Shown here: positions 1-12,115 of the stretch, piece by piece
How positions within the stretch are numbered: the first letter of the stretch is position 1
How the letters are laid out: each line of letters opens with the position of its first letter
Source: Artemia franciscana
Taxonomy: Eukaryota > Arthropoda > Branchiopoda > Anostraca > Artemiidae
Assembly (NCBI RefSeq): GCF_032884065.1
Contig: NC_088863.1
Span: forward strand, 64,856,790 to 64,920,789
Direction of reading: 5' to 3'
Length of the DNA: 64,000 nt
The notes under the pieces: model-generated
Told to the model about the DNA's origin: nothing
The model's input: the letters and a program-made list of their open reading frames with translations, nothing else
Database searches by the model: none
Program-made: the position numbers and the translations under genes

Positions 1-541
1 AGATTCGAGACCAGGCAGTCCTTTGCAAGTCAGTCGACACAGTTTTGGAACCAAATGAAACGGTTAATTATCCATCTGAATTTTAAAATTCCATAGATCT
101 TTCAGGGTTTCCACCACACGTGCTTCAACTAAAAATAGGCGTACCAATAATACTTTTAAGAAATATCAACCAACCAAAGCTTTGCAATGGCACGCGACTT
201 GCCGTAAAAAAACAATGGAAAACCTAATAGAGGCCACAATCTTGACAGGGCCTTTTGAGGGCGAGGCTGTTCTTATTCCTTGCATTCCCATGATTCCAAC
301 GGATCTGCCTTTTCAATTTAAAAGATTGCAATTCCCAATTCGATTAGCATTTGCAATCACCATTAACAAAGCTCAAGGTCAATCATTAGAAAAATGTGGT
401 ATAGATCTTAATACTGATTGTTTTTCCCATGGACAATTGTACGTTGCATGTTCGAGAGTCGGTAAACCTGACAATCTATTTATATGCAGCGACAATTGAA
501 CAGCGAAGAATGTTGTATATTCGCAAGTTTTACGCAGTTAA
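1..541 (+). pseudogene. Helitron Pif1-like helicase, C-terminal fragment
   Basis: Seen: the translation shows the late helicase motifs of Helitron RepHel proteins. These are a [16 protein letters not shown] block (about 150-210), [20 protein letters not shown] (about 350-410) and [17 protein letters not shown] (about 437-487), followed by a [17 protein letters not shown] end that stops at 539-541. Family knowledge: Helitron helicases unwind DNA during rolling-circle transposition, and these are the motif V/VI and C-terminal parts. Broken: the reading frame shifts at the A-run near 211, and an in-frame TGA at 497-499 precedes the normal stop. Only the end of the domain is here because the window begins inside it. 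A smaller Helitron sits 31 bases downstream, where the 3' untranslated part would be, and the host element's own terminus is not visible. Confidence 0.85.
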
Positions 542-572
542 TTTGTATTGTATCTATATATCTATCTATCTA

Positions 573-1108
573 TCTATATAAAAACGAGTTGTGTGTATGC
601 ATGTTTGTTTGTTTGTAAAAAGAGCGTTTGCATATGACGTCATTATTAGTTCATACGGCTTTGTATATGCAGAGACAATGGGAAAGCCAAGAATGTTGTA
701 TATTCGCAATTTTTACGTAGTTTAACTCCTGCAAACGAAATGAATGCTTGCCTGAAAAATTCTAATTTATGGGCACACGTAAAAATATTAAAATTAACTA
801 CAAATATGCGTGTCCGATTGCAAAACGATGACTCTGGTCAAACATTTTCAGATCAATTGCTGGCAATTGGAAACGGAAAGCTCCCAGTAGTGGGAAAGCC
901 AAAAATGTTGTATATTCGCAATTTTTACGTAGTTTGAAACACATATATAAATCTATCTATATTCACAGGTGGGACACAGGGACATAACTGCAATGGCGCG
1001 TAACTAATATGGCGCGTAACGACTTACGCGCGCGGGGGGGCTTGGGGGGCGCGAAGCGCCCCACCAACTAGGTGTTGGGGTGGCGCAAAGCGCCACCCCA
1101 ACAGCTAG
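573..1108 (+). mobile_element. Non-autonomous Helitron, complete ends, 536 bp
   Basis: The left end TCTATATAAAAACGAGTTGT follows an A, and the right end is CTAG followed by T, as expected for Helitron insertion between A and T. The right end has GC-rich hairpins; in this copy the last one is GGGTGGCGC-AAA-GCGCCACCC. The interior keeps a different piece of the Helitron helicase (about 726-890, with KILKLTTNMRVRLQND and LLAIGNGKLPV), flanked by two copies of the helicase tail (about 675-722 and 893-937). So it is an internal-deletion derivative, not a gene capture. The (AT)n tract before the terminus is almost absent here (about 942-960), unlike other copies in the window. No transposase activity is encoded. 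Confidence 0.85.
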
Positions 1109-1313
1109 TAAAAAGTAAAATCGTATCCTGATGACAAACCTAACAATAATAGTAATTAAAAAGAGCTAATTATGCTTAAAATTAGTTTTTTTCAGAATGG
1201 TAAAAATCTGAAGCTAAGTCACTGCGTCAACATATGCAAATTGAAACATATAAAGCTGCTTCTGCGTATTACAAATTTAGAGTCAAAGATATGTTTTGTA
1301 CTAAACCAAAACA

Positions 1314-2460
1314 GTGGTAAAACAGTATAAAAAAATGGGGGAAAAACGTAATAATATTCATTTCCATTTAAAAGAAAAGTTCCTTGTTACAGCAAAAGAT
1401 CTGAATAAATTTCTTTCTCTCGTAGTTCAAAGCCACCCTTTCCTCTCTATGAATACCGAGTATGATCTGCACTTTCCCAATTTGCCAAATATTTTGCCCT
1501 CAGTGTTACAACAAAAATTTAAAACATTAAAAAGTGCAGCACCTATCCAATAGACATCCAGTTTGTACTAACTAAGGTCTTTGGAGACATTCTTTCAGAA
1601 ACTTTGTCAGTAATTTATAATGAAACTATCTCTACTGGTAAGTTAACTGATTGTTGGAAATTAGGTTTTAATACTCCCATGAAAAAGATGGGTACCAAAC
1701 AAGATTTTACTGGTGCCCGGCCCATTAGTCTTACTCCAGATTTTCCCAAGTTATATGAAAGCTTTTAGCTGATTGGTTGAAAGCAAAAATAATCCCAAGT
1801 GTTGACCAAAAGCAATTCGGAAATTTGCACTCAACCTCCACCTCACTCTATCTGGTTCACCTTTTGGACACTATATGTACTAAAATCGAAAAACTCAATA
1901 GCTGGCTTAATTTTATCGCTGTTGACTTACAAAGAGATTTTTATGTAATTAACCACAATACAATAGTAAAAAAAAATCAATGACTTCCTAGTCGACCCTT
2001 ATTTAATAAGAATAATTTCGTCCTTTCCTTTTAATAGAAAGCAAGTCGTCGAATGCCTGAATTTGTGCTCTGATACCCTTCCAATTTATAATGGTGTACC
2101 CCAGGGAATCCTCTTAGGCTTCCCTGGGATGGATATTTGTTGAAGATTTTGCTGTCTTAAAAACATGTTTCAAAAATCTAAGAAGTAACCCAATGGATAT
2201 TTTGGAGTCAATATCAGACGAAGCTGTTGCTAGTGATATGAGAGTCAACCCTTTAAGGCCTAGTCAAAGTCCAGACATTTTAATCCCTAGTCAATTCTTT
2301 TTCAGATGTGGCAAATCAGTTAAAGACAAAGTTATCAGTTTTCTTTGCCGCTTCGACTAAACAAATATGAGAAGGTTGAACTTGAAGGGTTTCACACTCA
2401 AAATTACGATAATTACATTGCCATTCTTCGTAATTTGGCAAGTAAATAGGAAGATTTATT
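1314..2460 (+). pseudogene. Non-LTR retrotransposon reverse transcriptase remnant
   Basis: Conceptual translation across several frames gives reverse transcriptase blocks in the correct order: a region ending TDCWKLGFNTPMKK (about 1640-1690), ARPISLTPDFPKLYE (about 1715-1760), FIAVDLQRDF (about 1911-1940, motif A), YNGVPQGILLG (about 2088-2120, motif B) and IFVEDFAVL (about 2136-2160, motif C-like). The catalytic FxDD motif reads F-V-E-D, and the stretch between motifs B and C is shortened, so a deletion has occurred. Several frameshifts and stops make it non-functional. This is a LINE-type polymerase, which copies its RNA at the target site. The 3' end lying at 3590-4556 in the same orientation may belong to the same element. 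The clade (CR1/Jockey-like) is a guess. Confidence 0.75.
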
Positions 2461-3589
2461 TGTAAAAGAACTATTATTCCAGGGGAAAATTAGAGAAATT
2501 ATTATTCGAGGAGATTTTTGTTGGAGGGGGTTCAACTCTTATGCAAGAAATACCAGGAAAACACAGGAAAATTAAACATTTCAATGGGATAATTAAGCAT
2601 TTTGCAAATTTTGGGGGAGGGGGAATAATCCAACCCCTGCATGCGTGCCGGTGGTCTGGTAATCATTATTTGCCTAGGTGCGGTAAAAACTTATGGAAAA
2701 TACAAATAAAAATAAAAATTTTTTGGATTTTTACTTCATGCAGAACTATTTACACAAATAAAATTAAAAATAATTGCTTGCAGCGAAATGAACAATTTGC
2801 TTTATTTTATTTATCTATACGGGTCCATAAAAAAATTATAAGGCTTGAGGGCTGCTTTTGTAATTTTATATCTGAATTAGTATTTGGATAAGACAGTAAT
2901 TACACATGACAACTACCTAAACCTAGCATAATTGGATTCATGTAAACGGTTCCCGTATCTCCATACTTCTTGGCAACCTTCCGTCAACAATTTCTGGTAA
3001 CAGCAGCTACAACTACCTAATACTTCACTGAATTGCTCAAGAACAATTCGAGTCGTTAGTCCCTTGGTCTAATTCATGTATTCTTGTGTGCTCCGATAAC
3101 AGCTGCATCTAAGTCTTTTGAGGGAAATTTCTGACTTCGGAAAACAAATATGTAAAGTGTTTAAAGGGACTGCAGCCAGCAAGTATATATTATAGAAATA
3201 AGTGTCTGATTGTTGAATAAAATATTTTTTCTCTATTTTTTATACCACACAACAACAATGTCAAGTGTAGCAATCTAGAATGCAAACCCGAAAGAGGCTA
3301 TATAATTATTTTGGAACTGTAAAACAAAAAAAAAAGTCGGCCTTAAGATTTGAGTAGATCAAAATATTCACCAGATTTTTTTCTATCAGTTAAAATAAAA
3401 ATCGCTGAGATTACAAAGTCAGGAATGTCAGGCAAACTCTAAATAATTAACAAGGGAGGTATAGGAAGACTCCTTGAGAGGCCGTCCTGCCTTATAGTAA
3501 ACAGTTTTAACAATTGGTTTCCTAAAAGAATCTCTTTCTTTCTCCTGTCCTTTTCCCTCTGATATGTCTGTTAATACTATGAAATTACT
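2461..3589. other. No gene recognised; interior of or insertion in the LINE region
   Basis: AT-rich sequence with frames broken by stops. It separates the reverse transcriptase remnant from a LINE 3' end in the same orientation, so it may be decayed LINE interior or a later insertion. I see no terminal repeats. Confidence 0.4.
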
Positions 3590-4556
3590 GTGTGTTCCCA
3601 TCTTCAGCGACTAAACATGGGATTGCCCTTTTTAATGGTTTCTTAAAACGTACGAAAGCTGCATTTTCTCTCTTCAAACTCCTTAATAAATTTAAATGTC
3701 CTAAATTACATTGTTTGAGGATTATTCTCTCTTTTGTACTTCCTACCACTCGAATACGGTTGTCCTGTTTGGTATCCTTGCATCTCCAACGAATTCTCGG
3801 ATATAATAGAAGCAATTCAAAAAGAAGGTGCCTAGGAATTATCTTCAATGAGAGTAAAGTGCCTTACATTTCCCTTTTTCGGACAGCAAATCTATTCATA
3901 CTTAAGGAAAGGAGAGCACAAATATTCGTGCGTTTTACCCACAATGGCTTGCATAACCCTGGTACTACTTCCATTTTCCCTAGTGATCATTTACCCTCCT
4001 CTCGTGCTCGCCCCCCAAATTCTCTTTCAAGAAAAATCTCCTTCCTTGTCCGAATAAGAGTTTCCACTAAAAGATAAAGAAGAACGTTCGTCCCTCACAG
4101 ATTTGAAATTTTAAATCAATAGCCCCTCCCATTCCATTTCACTTTTGACCTTGTCTTCGGCAAAATCCTTTCATTTATTGTATATATTTCAATTTAACAG
4201 CTAATTTGACTAGATTTTATGTATATTTTTTTTTGGTATTTTACAGTATTTGACAGAATACAAAATAGGCAATTTTTTTTTCTTTTAGGCTGTGATTTTT
4301 TTAATGCCCCACCCATTCTATTTTCGTTTTTGCCATAATCACATAAAGTTCATTTTATTTCTTCTTCTTGAAGCTTTTTCTTTTTCATTTGCGTTAAATT
4401 TTGTTTGACCATTTTTATGCTTGATTAGTATTTCTTCTACTTTTGTTCTGCTTTATTAGTTTTTTTTTCTGTTTCGCTTTTTCTTTTTAGACATATGAAG
4501 CGAGTTCGGCTCTATCAGAGCTTGTGATAGCTTTTTGAAAATAAATATTATTATTA
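3590..4556 (+). pseudogene. LINE 3' end: C-terminal domain and 3' UTR
   Basis: The translation around 3790-3960 contains IEAIQKRCLGIIFNE, KVPYISLFRTANL and LKERRAQIFVRFTHNGLHNP. This has the pattern of the last domain of many non-LTR retrotransposon polyproteins (an I-Q-KR-RI-L segment, then a block of the type L-E-R-R). The frame changes between about 3760 and 3800. After about 4080 comes a stop-rich AT-rich stretch ending TTTTTGAAAATAAATATTATTATTAT at 4532-4557 in total, which resembles a LINE 3' UTR with a short simple-repeat tail. Probably the 3' end of the same element as 1314-2460. Confidence 0.6.
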
Positions 4557-5418
4557 TACTATGTGTGTTATGATTTTGTGATTTTTATTAACATTTTATG
4601 ACTTTCAGGAGCTGTTTCCCCCCTTTTTGAAAATAAGGCTATTTCTCAACTCGTGACTTTTGATTTGTATGACTAAACTTGCTGCAACTTAATATAAACT
4701 CAGCATAATAATCAGATTCTTTTGATGTGTCATTAAGTATCAAAATTCTGGTTTCTACAGTTTTAGTTAATATTGAGCTAGACCGCTCCTTACTTACAGT
4801 TCGTAACCATAGACTGTTTGATTTACGTGTTTCGTTATGTAGTACATGCCCTCTTATTTTTTAAGGATTTTAACAGATCCTTTCAGTCACGGTGTCCTCA
4901 ACCTAAGGACACACTTTAATTGCCCAATTTTCTATGAGCTGTAATATAGTACGACTTCGTAAGTTTGCTTTATATACTCTCTAATGTTGAAAAAATACTA
5001 GATCAAATTTTCACCATTATTATGCTAAATTGAAATGTTTTTGTGTTTTTAAGCTTATCTCCAATTGTGTGTCAGGCAATAGACGTGCCAGGTATATATA
5101 TTCTATTTCTACTGCAGTTTTAAGCAAAGAATTCTGTATAAAGCAACTGATTTCTGGTTCTTTACGTCCACAGCCATCTGATGGCACTTGCTTTCGTCAA
5201 TAAACCGTACAGACAGAAATCACTTTTTTCGACAGTCTGATTTTCTTGACTGAGAACAATGTGATTTGCGCTCTTTTTTCATCAAATTTCAGCAGTTTCT
5301 GGTCATGTTATTTTAAAGAAATCTTCTTTGTGTTTTACTTTTTTCTTTGTTCGTTTTTTATTATTTTGTTTCCTGTCTTAGTACATACCTTTTAGACTTT
5401 TTCTCCTTGTTCATCTGG
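4557..5418. repeat. Interspersed repeat copy near 4700-4860; otherwise unrecognised
   Basis: The stretch around 4715-4835 (GATTCTTTTGATGTGTCATT ... TATTGAGCTAGACCGCTCC ... CTTACAGTTCGTAACC) recurs diverged around 16185-16245 and, inverted, around 63585-63700. It is an old dispersed repeat of unknown class. The rest, to the start of the piggyBac remnant, shows nothing I can name. Confidence 0.5.
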
Positions 5419-6998
5419 TATGGAGTCAACAAGGGAATATCGGTGTATGCGGAGCGGATATTGTGAACTTGTTAGACAAGATAGATTCCAATTTGTTTAA
5501 GATTTTTGACTACCCGAAATTGGATGATGAAGAGAAGGATTGGACACCGCCAAACGAGAAAAACCAGAGGGATTAGACTGATACATCAGCAGAAAGTTCT
5601 GAAGAAGAAGTTGTGGTATCCAAAGCAACAGTAATATCAAATCCAAAGCCGTATCACTTGATCTGGATAAAAAGCTAAATCCATAAGAGATTTCAATGAT
5701 TGCAGAATAAGTCAGAACCAGTTGGACGAGAAGAACTTTTGGAATAATTCAATGAGTGTTTATTTCAACCTAATGAACTTGCCGCAGAGCAAATAAGCCT
5801 ACTCTTTGTCCAAAAGACATGAACGATTATAGGTACTACAGCTATGGAAATAAAGTAATTCATTGGAATTGGCATTACTATGAGCTCTTTCAAGTATCTT
5901 ACATATTGATACACTCGAGCAGCCAAAGTCGCTTTCCGCTTATAGCCGATACCTTAAATCTGAACAGAAATTTTCTACTTCAGAACTACTTTTACTTGGT
6001 TGACAAAAATTCCAAGGATCCTCAGAACCAAAATCGGTGGTGAAAGGTCTGACCTATCATGTACCAAGTCCTGTGAAAAATAGAGAGTGTCAGGGTTTCT
6101 GAACAAATTTTAGTTGATGAGCAAACGGTTTCTTATACTGGAGCTTTTTGTATAAAGCAGTATATACATTGAAAACCAATCCCACAGGGTATAAAGATCT
6201 GCATGCTCTACAAAAGTAACGATGTAACCTTGACCTTCAATATCTATCAGGAGAAGAAGAGCATCCTTACAGACGGACCGAAGGACCCAGGCATGGTTCT
6301 AGCCTTGGCAAGTCGTGTGGAGCGCTTTATTATACGAAAACTTTCTTTTTTAGCCTTTTTACACTTTTTACAAGCCTCCCTCCACTAATCGTAATGTGAA
6401 AGAAGGGAATTTACAGTACAGGTATTATAAGAGTGAAGAGGGTAAATGGTGCAAAGTTCAATTCTAATTTAAACCTCTAGAAAAGAGGCAGAGGAATTTA
6501 CTTTGAAAAAGTAAGTGGCTTCTTACATATTGTGAAATAGATGGACTATTGGTCAGACATTATTGCCTCATATATGATACAAAATGGAGAAGTGAAACAA
6601 GAGAAGATGGGATGCAAACTAAACAATTCTGAAGCACTGATAAGGCAACCAAAAGCTGTTGTAGAGTCTAGCCGGTCTTTTGGTGGAGCCTAGAATATCA
6701 AGAATATGGTTTTGTATAGTCGAGTCTGTATTCGGTCAAAGAAGTAGAATATACGGCTCGTGTTCCATGAGATCGACTTTGCAGTTGTCAATAGTCAGAT
6801 TATATCAAATTCAAAAAGGCCGATAAGTTCATTAACTACTATGGATTTGCCTGATTTCCGTAGAAAAGTGCCTGAATCTCAGATTATGAGCAAAGAGGGG
6901 ACGCCAAAGAGAAGAAGGAGGCCACTGTTTGTCCCCTCAACTGACAACAAGGAAAAGGAGGGTAAAATTCTAAGAATCACGCTCTGCAATAGAAAGTG
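5419..6998 (+). pseudogene. piggyBac-family transposase remnant
   Basis: Pieces of a piggyBac (DDE_Tnp_1_7) transposase appear in order across shifted frames. An acidic N-terminal stretch comes first (about 5480-5640, FDYPKLDDEEKDWTPP, then AESSEEEVVV). Next is a segment with YFRTTFTWL-like and KIGGERSD-like blocks (about 5960-6050), then VDEQTVSYTGAFCIKQYI followed by KPIPQGIKICML (about 6113-6210), which matches the conserved DEQM-x-P-F-x-G-R / KQY / KP-x-G-K block. A late segment at 6760-6930 reads FHEIDFAVVNSQII, like the family's HxxDxAVVNSW block. There are at least several stops and frame changes, and no complete catalytic triad can be read. I could not define terminal inverted repeats or TTAA duplications. 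An inactive relic. Confidence 0.75.
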
Positions 6999-8680
6999 AC
7001 TCATTGCCCGAAAAAATTAACTTTAAAACAGGTGAAGAAATAGCCATGAGTCATGAAAACCTACTCGAGCTGCACCCAATACAAAGACTGGCTCTGCCTG
7101 AAAGAAGCCAAAAAGGGCTTTTCAAAATTTCGCAAATAAAAATGTGAAATAGATACAAACAAATTTAATTGAGATAAGAACGCAATAAGAGCTTATTCGG
7201 TAAACTTGATTTCACAAAAAAAATTGTAGATATTATATTTGAATACATAAACGGTGTTATTTAGTCTTCAGACAAGTAAATTCAAGATCAGATGCACCAA
7301 TAGATGTCAAAGTTTTGAAAAAAAATTCAATATCTTCTCAGTATGTCAAAAGCCTTAGAAACAGTAGTTACGCAATTTCATTCTTCTCCAATAAAATTCG
7401 TGATCAAAAGGGTTAAAAGACGATTTTTTTGGTTTAATTTGATTGATAAATCATCCAAGGCGTTTTGAAGAGATTCAAACCTCCTTCTTAATAAGAAAAA
7501 TTGGCATTTTCTATTGGCACGCCGACGAAGATAAAAGTAATAACAAGGTGTACCACCGTTATCCCTGAAAATCAGCTATTTACCGTTGAAAAGAAAACTA
7601 GCTTGGCATCTGGATCTATTTGATGGAGATTACTAATATATTAACGTTCGTGGTCACGTAGCATATGACAAAATTCTTTTGTCGAGAAACGTGTAAAATG
7701 GATAAAATTACCTTTTTCGTGCTTTTTGTTGTTGTTACGGTAAATTTTGGAGCACTGGAAAGATAAACCATATTGATGGTTTTTAATAAAACAACTTAAT
7801 AAGACGTTTTTGATTTTAAGTGAATTTCTTTGAATCAATAAACAATTCCATCGTTAACAAATGGATTCAGTAACCTTTTCGAACAAAATCCCTCAAATAA
7901 AATCTAAATGTCTTGGATATAAAATTTTGAGCAAATGCTGAAGGTGCTGTCATCAGGTCAACTTTCAAAATTTATTTCAGTTTATCCGAGATGAATAGAA
8001 ATAACGTATAGATGTGTCAATTAATGTGGAATTTCTATAGTGTATAAAATTTACTTTATCACTATAGACAAGATCTCTTAGACTGTTACTTTAATAACAT
8101 TTTCAGTTAATTGAGTAAACTGCAAGTTTTATCCTGTTTTTCAAGCCGATCTAAAATGCCCATGAATTCATAGGCCTCGTGATTCAAAATCGATATGACA
8201 TGATTTAATGTAGGATCCCTCATAAGGTTGAATAGAAAAATACGAATTTAACGTCTTATCTTCAAGGTGTTCCACATAGTTGCTTGGAAGAAAGACAAAC
8301 CCTTTAATGGCTGGTAATAGGGACAAGGAGCTGGAAATACATTGTATATTTGTTAAGGAGTTTAAATAATGTCACAAGGACATTGGGATTATTACCTGTT
8401 GCCCCAGGTTAAATCCCCTCTATTTCTTATGATTGGATGGTACTTGCGTTTCCTTTGTTATTTACTAGAAATATTTTTATTTACTAGAATTATTGTTGCT
8501 GTTTAATTGTTGTAATGTCTAGAAATGTCTTATTTGTTTATAGTAGATCGTCTTGAAGTTGCTGCACATTTTGAAGGCATAAATTAAACCAAAAATATTG
8601 TATTGAAAATTAGTTTCTATTTAGAAAAGCATGATTAGGTATTAAAATTGAGTTTGTAGACACATCTTTAGGTCAGTTTA
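6999..8680. other. No gene recognised
   Basis: AT-rich intergenic DNA between the piggyBac remnant and the last exon of the minus-strand gene. Stops are frequent in all frames. I see no tandem array, hairpin cluster or transposon terminus. Confidence 0.5.
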
Positions 8681-9021
8681 TTAATTTCTTCGTTTATATA
8701 TTGCAACCACATCGTCGTCATCTCGAATGTTGTGCCATGAGTCGAGTTTCCAATCAGGATGATCTTGAAGTTGGAGTGGCTCAGGCTCTGAATATCTTCC
8801 TGGAATTCCTGCTGGACCAATGATAATTAAGCATGGGCCTTCATAAGCTCCAATATACTTCTCGAATATCTTTTCGCTATTGAAGTAGCAAAACATAATT
8901 GCATGGTCTTCAGGAATAGCTGGTAGTTCATTTACAACAAAATTTGTTTTAATAAAACGGGGAGGTGAATATTCACTAGTCCACCATGGCTCATCTACTT
9001 CATAACCACTTATTTCAATGC
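8681..9021 (-). CDS. Terminal exon of a methyltransferase-like host gene
   Basis: On the minus strand a pyrimidine-rich acceptor ending TTTTTAG (9022-9028) is followed by an open frame of 112 residues to a TAA at 8681-8683. The exon starts in phase 1 (GC completing a Gly codon begun by the 13710 exon donor), so the two join in frame as ...TTIAG-IEISGYEVDEPWW.... Later it reads FVVNELPAIPEDHAIMFCYF, GPCLIIIGPAGIPGRYSEPE and ends DDDDVVAIYKRRN. The conserved-looking composition, compatible phase and lack of breaks mark it as a real exon. Domain reading: the continuation after a GCGGG nucleotide-binding-type motif, with an acidic VDEP where a Rossmann-fold methyltransferase often has its second acidic loop. 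An AATAAA (8677-8682 complement) overlaps the stop codon, which would imply a very short 3' UTR if used. Substrate unknown. Confidence 0.75.
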
Positions 9022-11439
9022 CTAAAAACAGAAGATTTATATTTTGTAGGATTAATCAAGATTAAAATAATCTGGTTCAATTGTCTAACCTTAAATGCGT
9101 ACAAGTTGAAATAAGGTTGAATATGATTAAAGAATGATAAATAAAAGAGATAAACTCTGCACTAAACCTTCTTATTTGCTCTATTTATCTAAATTTCTCT
9201 TTTCAATCAATTAATCAATCATAAATCAACTATTCTTTACGAAAAGATAATGTTGTAAAATTGTATTTGTTTTATATTTGCAAAATCTTTCAAAATCTAT
9301 CTGTGACAGATTTATTAAATATAACCAAAAATAAAACGAAATGAGGTTAACCCTCGCAAGACTAGATTTTACGTTTCAATTATTATAGAACTTTATATCT
9401 TTTTGTCGCAGATTTAATATGACTCCAAACTCTTTTTTAAAATTAATTAAAAAAAGAATTTTGAAAACAAAGGTATTCAAAGAAAAGTTAAGGCTATATT
9501 AAACCTAAGATCAGAAGAAATAAAAAATTAAGCAAGTTCAAACTCAAAACGACCATAAATTACAACTACAGAATAAACAAAACCCAAAACGAAAAGAAAT
9601 TCAATAAGGTATTATAGCAAACCAATGTACAACAGTACAAAAGGTACTAAAATAGATGAATAAATAAATCTTATAACGAGTCAAAATCAAAGTAAACATG
9701 CAAATCAAATTTAAAACGAAGAAACATCACTACAAAGAAGATTATGGATACTACTTCCTTCCCGGATTTTGAAAGTCTAAGACCTTCTGCGTCATTGGCA
9801 CTTAACTCCAAAATTTGTTTGTCTTGAAAAGTCTTGGAAAAAACTAATAGAATCATACAGAATACTTGATATATAGTAATATTAGTCGTTGAAACGTCAT
9901 TAGTTCAAGTTTTATTTTACTGTAATTTTTTTTTCATTTATGCAAAACTGGCAAAAAAAGTATTTGCAATCCAAGCAGCTTTCAGTGAAGCGCCAATGAC
10001 GCAATTGGCTTTGAACTTCTACTCTTAGGGAATGGAGGAATAACTAAACTCTTGTTTGAAGTGAAATGATGTTTTTCTTGAATATTCTTGGAAAGAAACA
10101 ATAAAAAATAAACTGAATAGGCAATATCTGGTATATAACGATATAAATAGTTGAAAGCTTATCAGTCACGAAATTTAATTCCATTGTAATTTTTGTTTTT
10201 ATTATGAGTGTTGTAATAAGTACATGAGAAAATATTTGTAACGTAATATATTTTTGATAAGGCACCAATGACTCAGTAGGTTTTAGGCTTTTACAAATAG
10301 GGAAGGAGGCAGTGTCCAAATTCTTCTTTTGAGTGATTTTTTTTTAAGCATAATATGCATGTTCGATTAAAGATGATTTTTCTTGTTTTCAAGCATGATT
10401 TGCATATTCAATTTAAGTTTACTACTGTTAAGGTGTATTTATTCGTTTATATTAGCACCTATTGTATGTTTGTTTGCTATGATTGATTATTTTATTCCTG
10501 TTCATTTTAGGTTCTATTTATTCTTTAATAGTATTGTTTGGTTGTTTTGAATTTAAACTATTGTAATTTTCCTTGAAATACTTCTTACTTGGAAAGTTTT
10601 TTTTTTATTAATTTCTGTTCGTTTTTTATTGCTATGGTTTCAAGTTTTTCGAAACTCATAATTCATGAATAGTTTTTTTCCATATATTCAGATATTTAAA
10701 AGGACACGATAGTATTCCAGTGAAGAGATACATTGTATAAAAAGTTCATACCCTTACATTACACTAAAGTTCAATGCCCTTAGTCTTTTGGAACGTACCC
10801 ATGATCGAAAAATTTTGCAGGTGAAAACTGGACTAAATTGAATTATTTCCTGTTATTGAATGAAACAAGAAAAGAGATACAATAAACATAACAGAGGTGT
10901 TTCAACTTCGGTTTTCAAATTCTTTCATTTGTGACTAAGATGGGAGATGCTCACTGGGATTTGACCATTATTGCATTTATTTGCATATCCCCGAAATTTA
11001 ATTTAACATTTAGTGCGAAATAGCTATTTTATCCTTCTTTTAATTATGGCTGAGAGAATAATAAAATCTTTAACTGATGAAGTTTTAGCATTTAATATTA
11101 TCTTATATCAAATATTCATTTTAACTTTATTAGTTCTTTCTAAGAATGTTCAAGCCACACGTTCAATACCAATGTTCAATACAAAATCTTCCAAAATATC
11201 TCATGGCGCTTGGCGTATTCCCCCAACAAGACTCCCCCAGAAAATTCTTGCCACCCCCTGCGTCAAATTCTGACCCCTTTAAAAATCTTCCAAACTAATC
11301 CCCCCCTGAAAAAAACCCAGACAGACCCCTGAAGAATTCCCCCCTTACCTCATATGCATTTATCCGTATTAAAATAAAATAACAAATGAAAAAAGAGTGA
11401 ATTTTGTCATAATCTAGCAATTTTCCAAAGTTGGGCCGT

Positions 11440-11890
11440 CGGTTGGGCCATGGAAAGCTAGGGATCACTTCCCATAAGATCTGGAGTAAAATTTCGGAAT
11501 TTTTTCGGAGGGGTGAGTATTGGCCATGGAGAGTGAGGGGTCAGCTCCTATTAACTCCAGAATAAAATATCGTTAAAAATTTTATGGGTTTGGGCAGGCT
11601 ATGGAGGTCCTAGGGTCAGATTCTTTAAGTTTTTGAGTAAAATATTGTTAATTTTTTAGGGGGATCAAGCCAATCTTTGCCAAAGGTCAGCTTTTATAAC
11701 TTTTGGAATAGATTGTATTTAATAGTTTTTGGGGAATGGGAGCTCAAACCATGGATGGCCAAGGATTTGTTCCCATAGGTCTGGGAATAAAATGGCATTA
11801 ATATTTTTTAGGGGGGAGCACGGGGTGGGTTTTGACCATTGAGTGCCGGGAGATAGCTCCAACAAGTTTAGCATAATTTTCTTTTTTTTT
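11440..11890. repeat. Degenerate tandem repeat, about 80-bp unit
   Basis: Units share GGCCATGGA near their start, then a GGGATCA/AGGGTCAG-like block, CTCCTATAAGTCTGGAGTAAAAT-like text (diverged) and a run like TTAATTTTTTAGGGGGG. Starts fall near 11447, 11523, 11604, 11752 and 11837, with one weak unit near 11680. Spacing is about 75-90 bp. Old and diverged, five to six units. Confidence 0.6.
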
Positions 11891-11949
11891 GGGGGGGGGT
11901 CGGGTTTTGCGTTTAAGCGTCTTTTAAAAGTTCTAAGAAAAAGCTTTGG

Positions 11950-12115
11950 CGTAAAGAACAAGCTATTGATGAGGGGGCAATCCTCCTCATATTCGTAATG
12001 ATTCCTGTTGGTTTTAAGGTTTGATCTTGCACCTTACTTTCAGCTGAAAAAGATTATTTTCTTTAAATTTAATTTATGATCGTTTTCTAAATTGTGCCGG
12101 GAAATCCAGCTCCCC
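11950..12115 (+). repeat. Dispersed repeat family, copy 1 of 3
   Basis: GAGGGGGCAATCCTCCTCAT, then TTCGTAATGATTCCTGTTGG, a TTACTTTCAGCTGAAAAAGA block and TTATGATCGTTTTC. The same order of words occurs diverged around 15175-15310 and 16470-16590. The class is unknown; no coding sequence is seen. Confidence 0.55.

Noticed and set aside
3585..3848. 87-codon minus-strand frame
   Set aside because: Antisense to the LINE C-terminal region read on the plus strand.
11719..11961. 80-codon minus-strand frame
   Set aside because: Lies in the 80-bp degenerate tandem repeats and is proline/lysine-rich from homopolymer runs.
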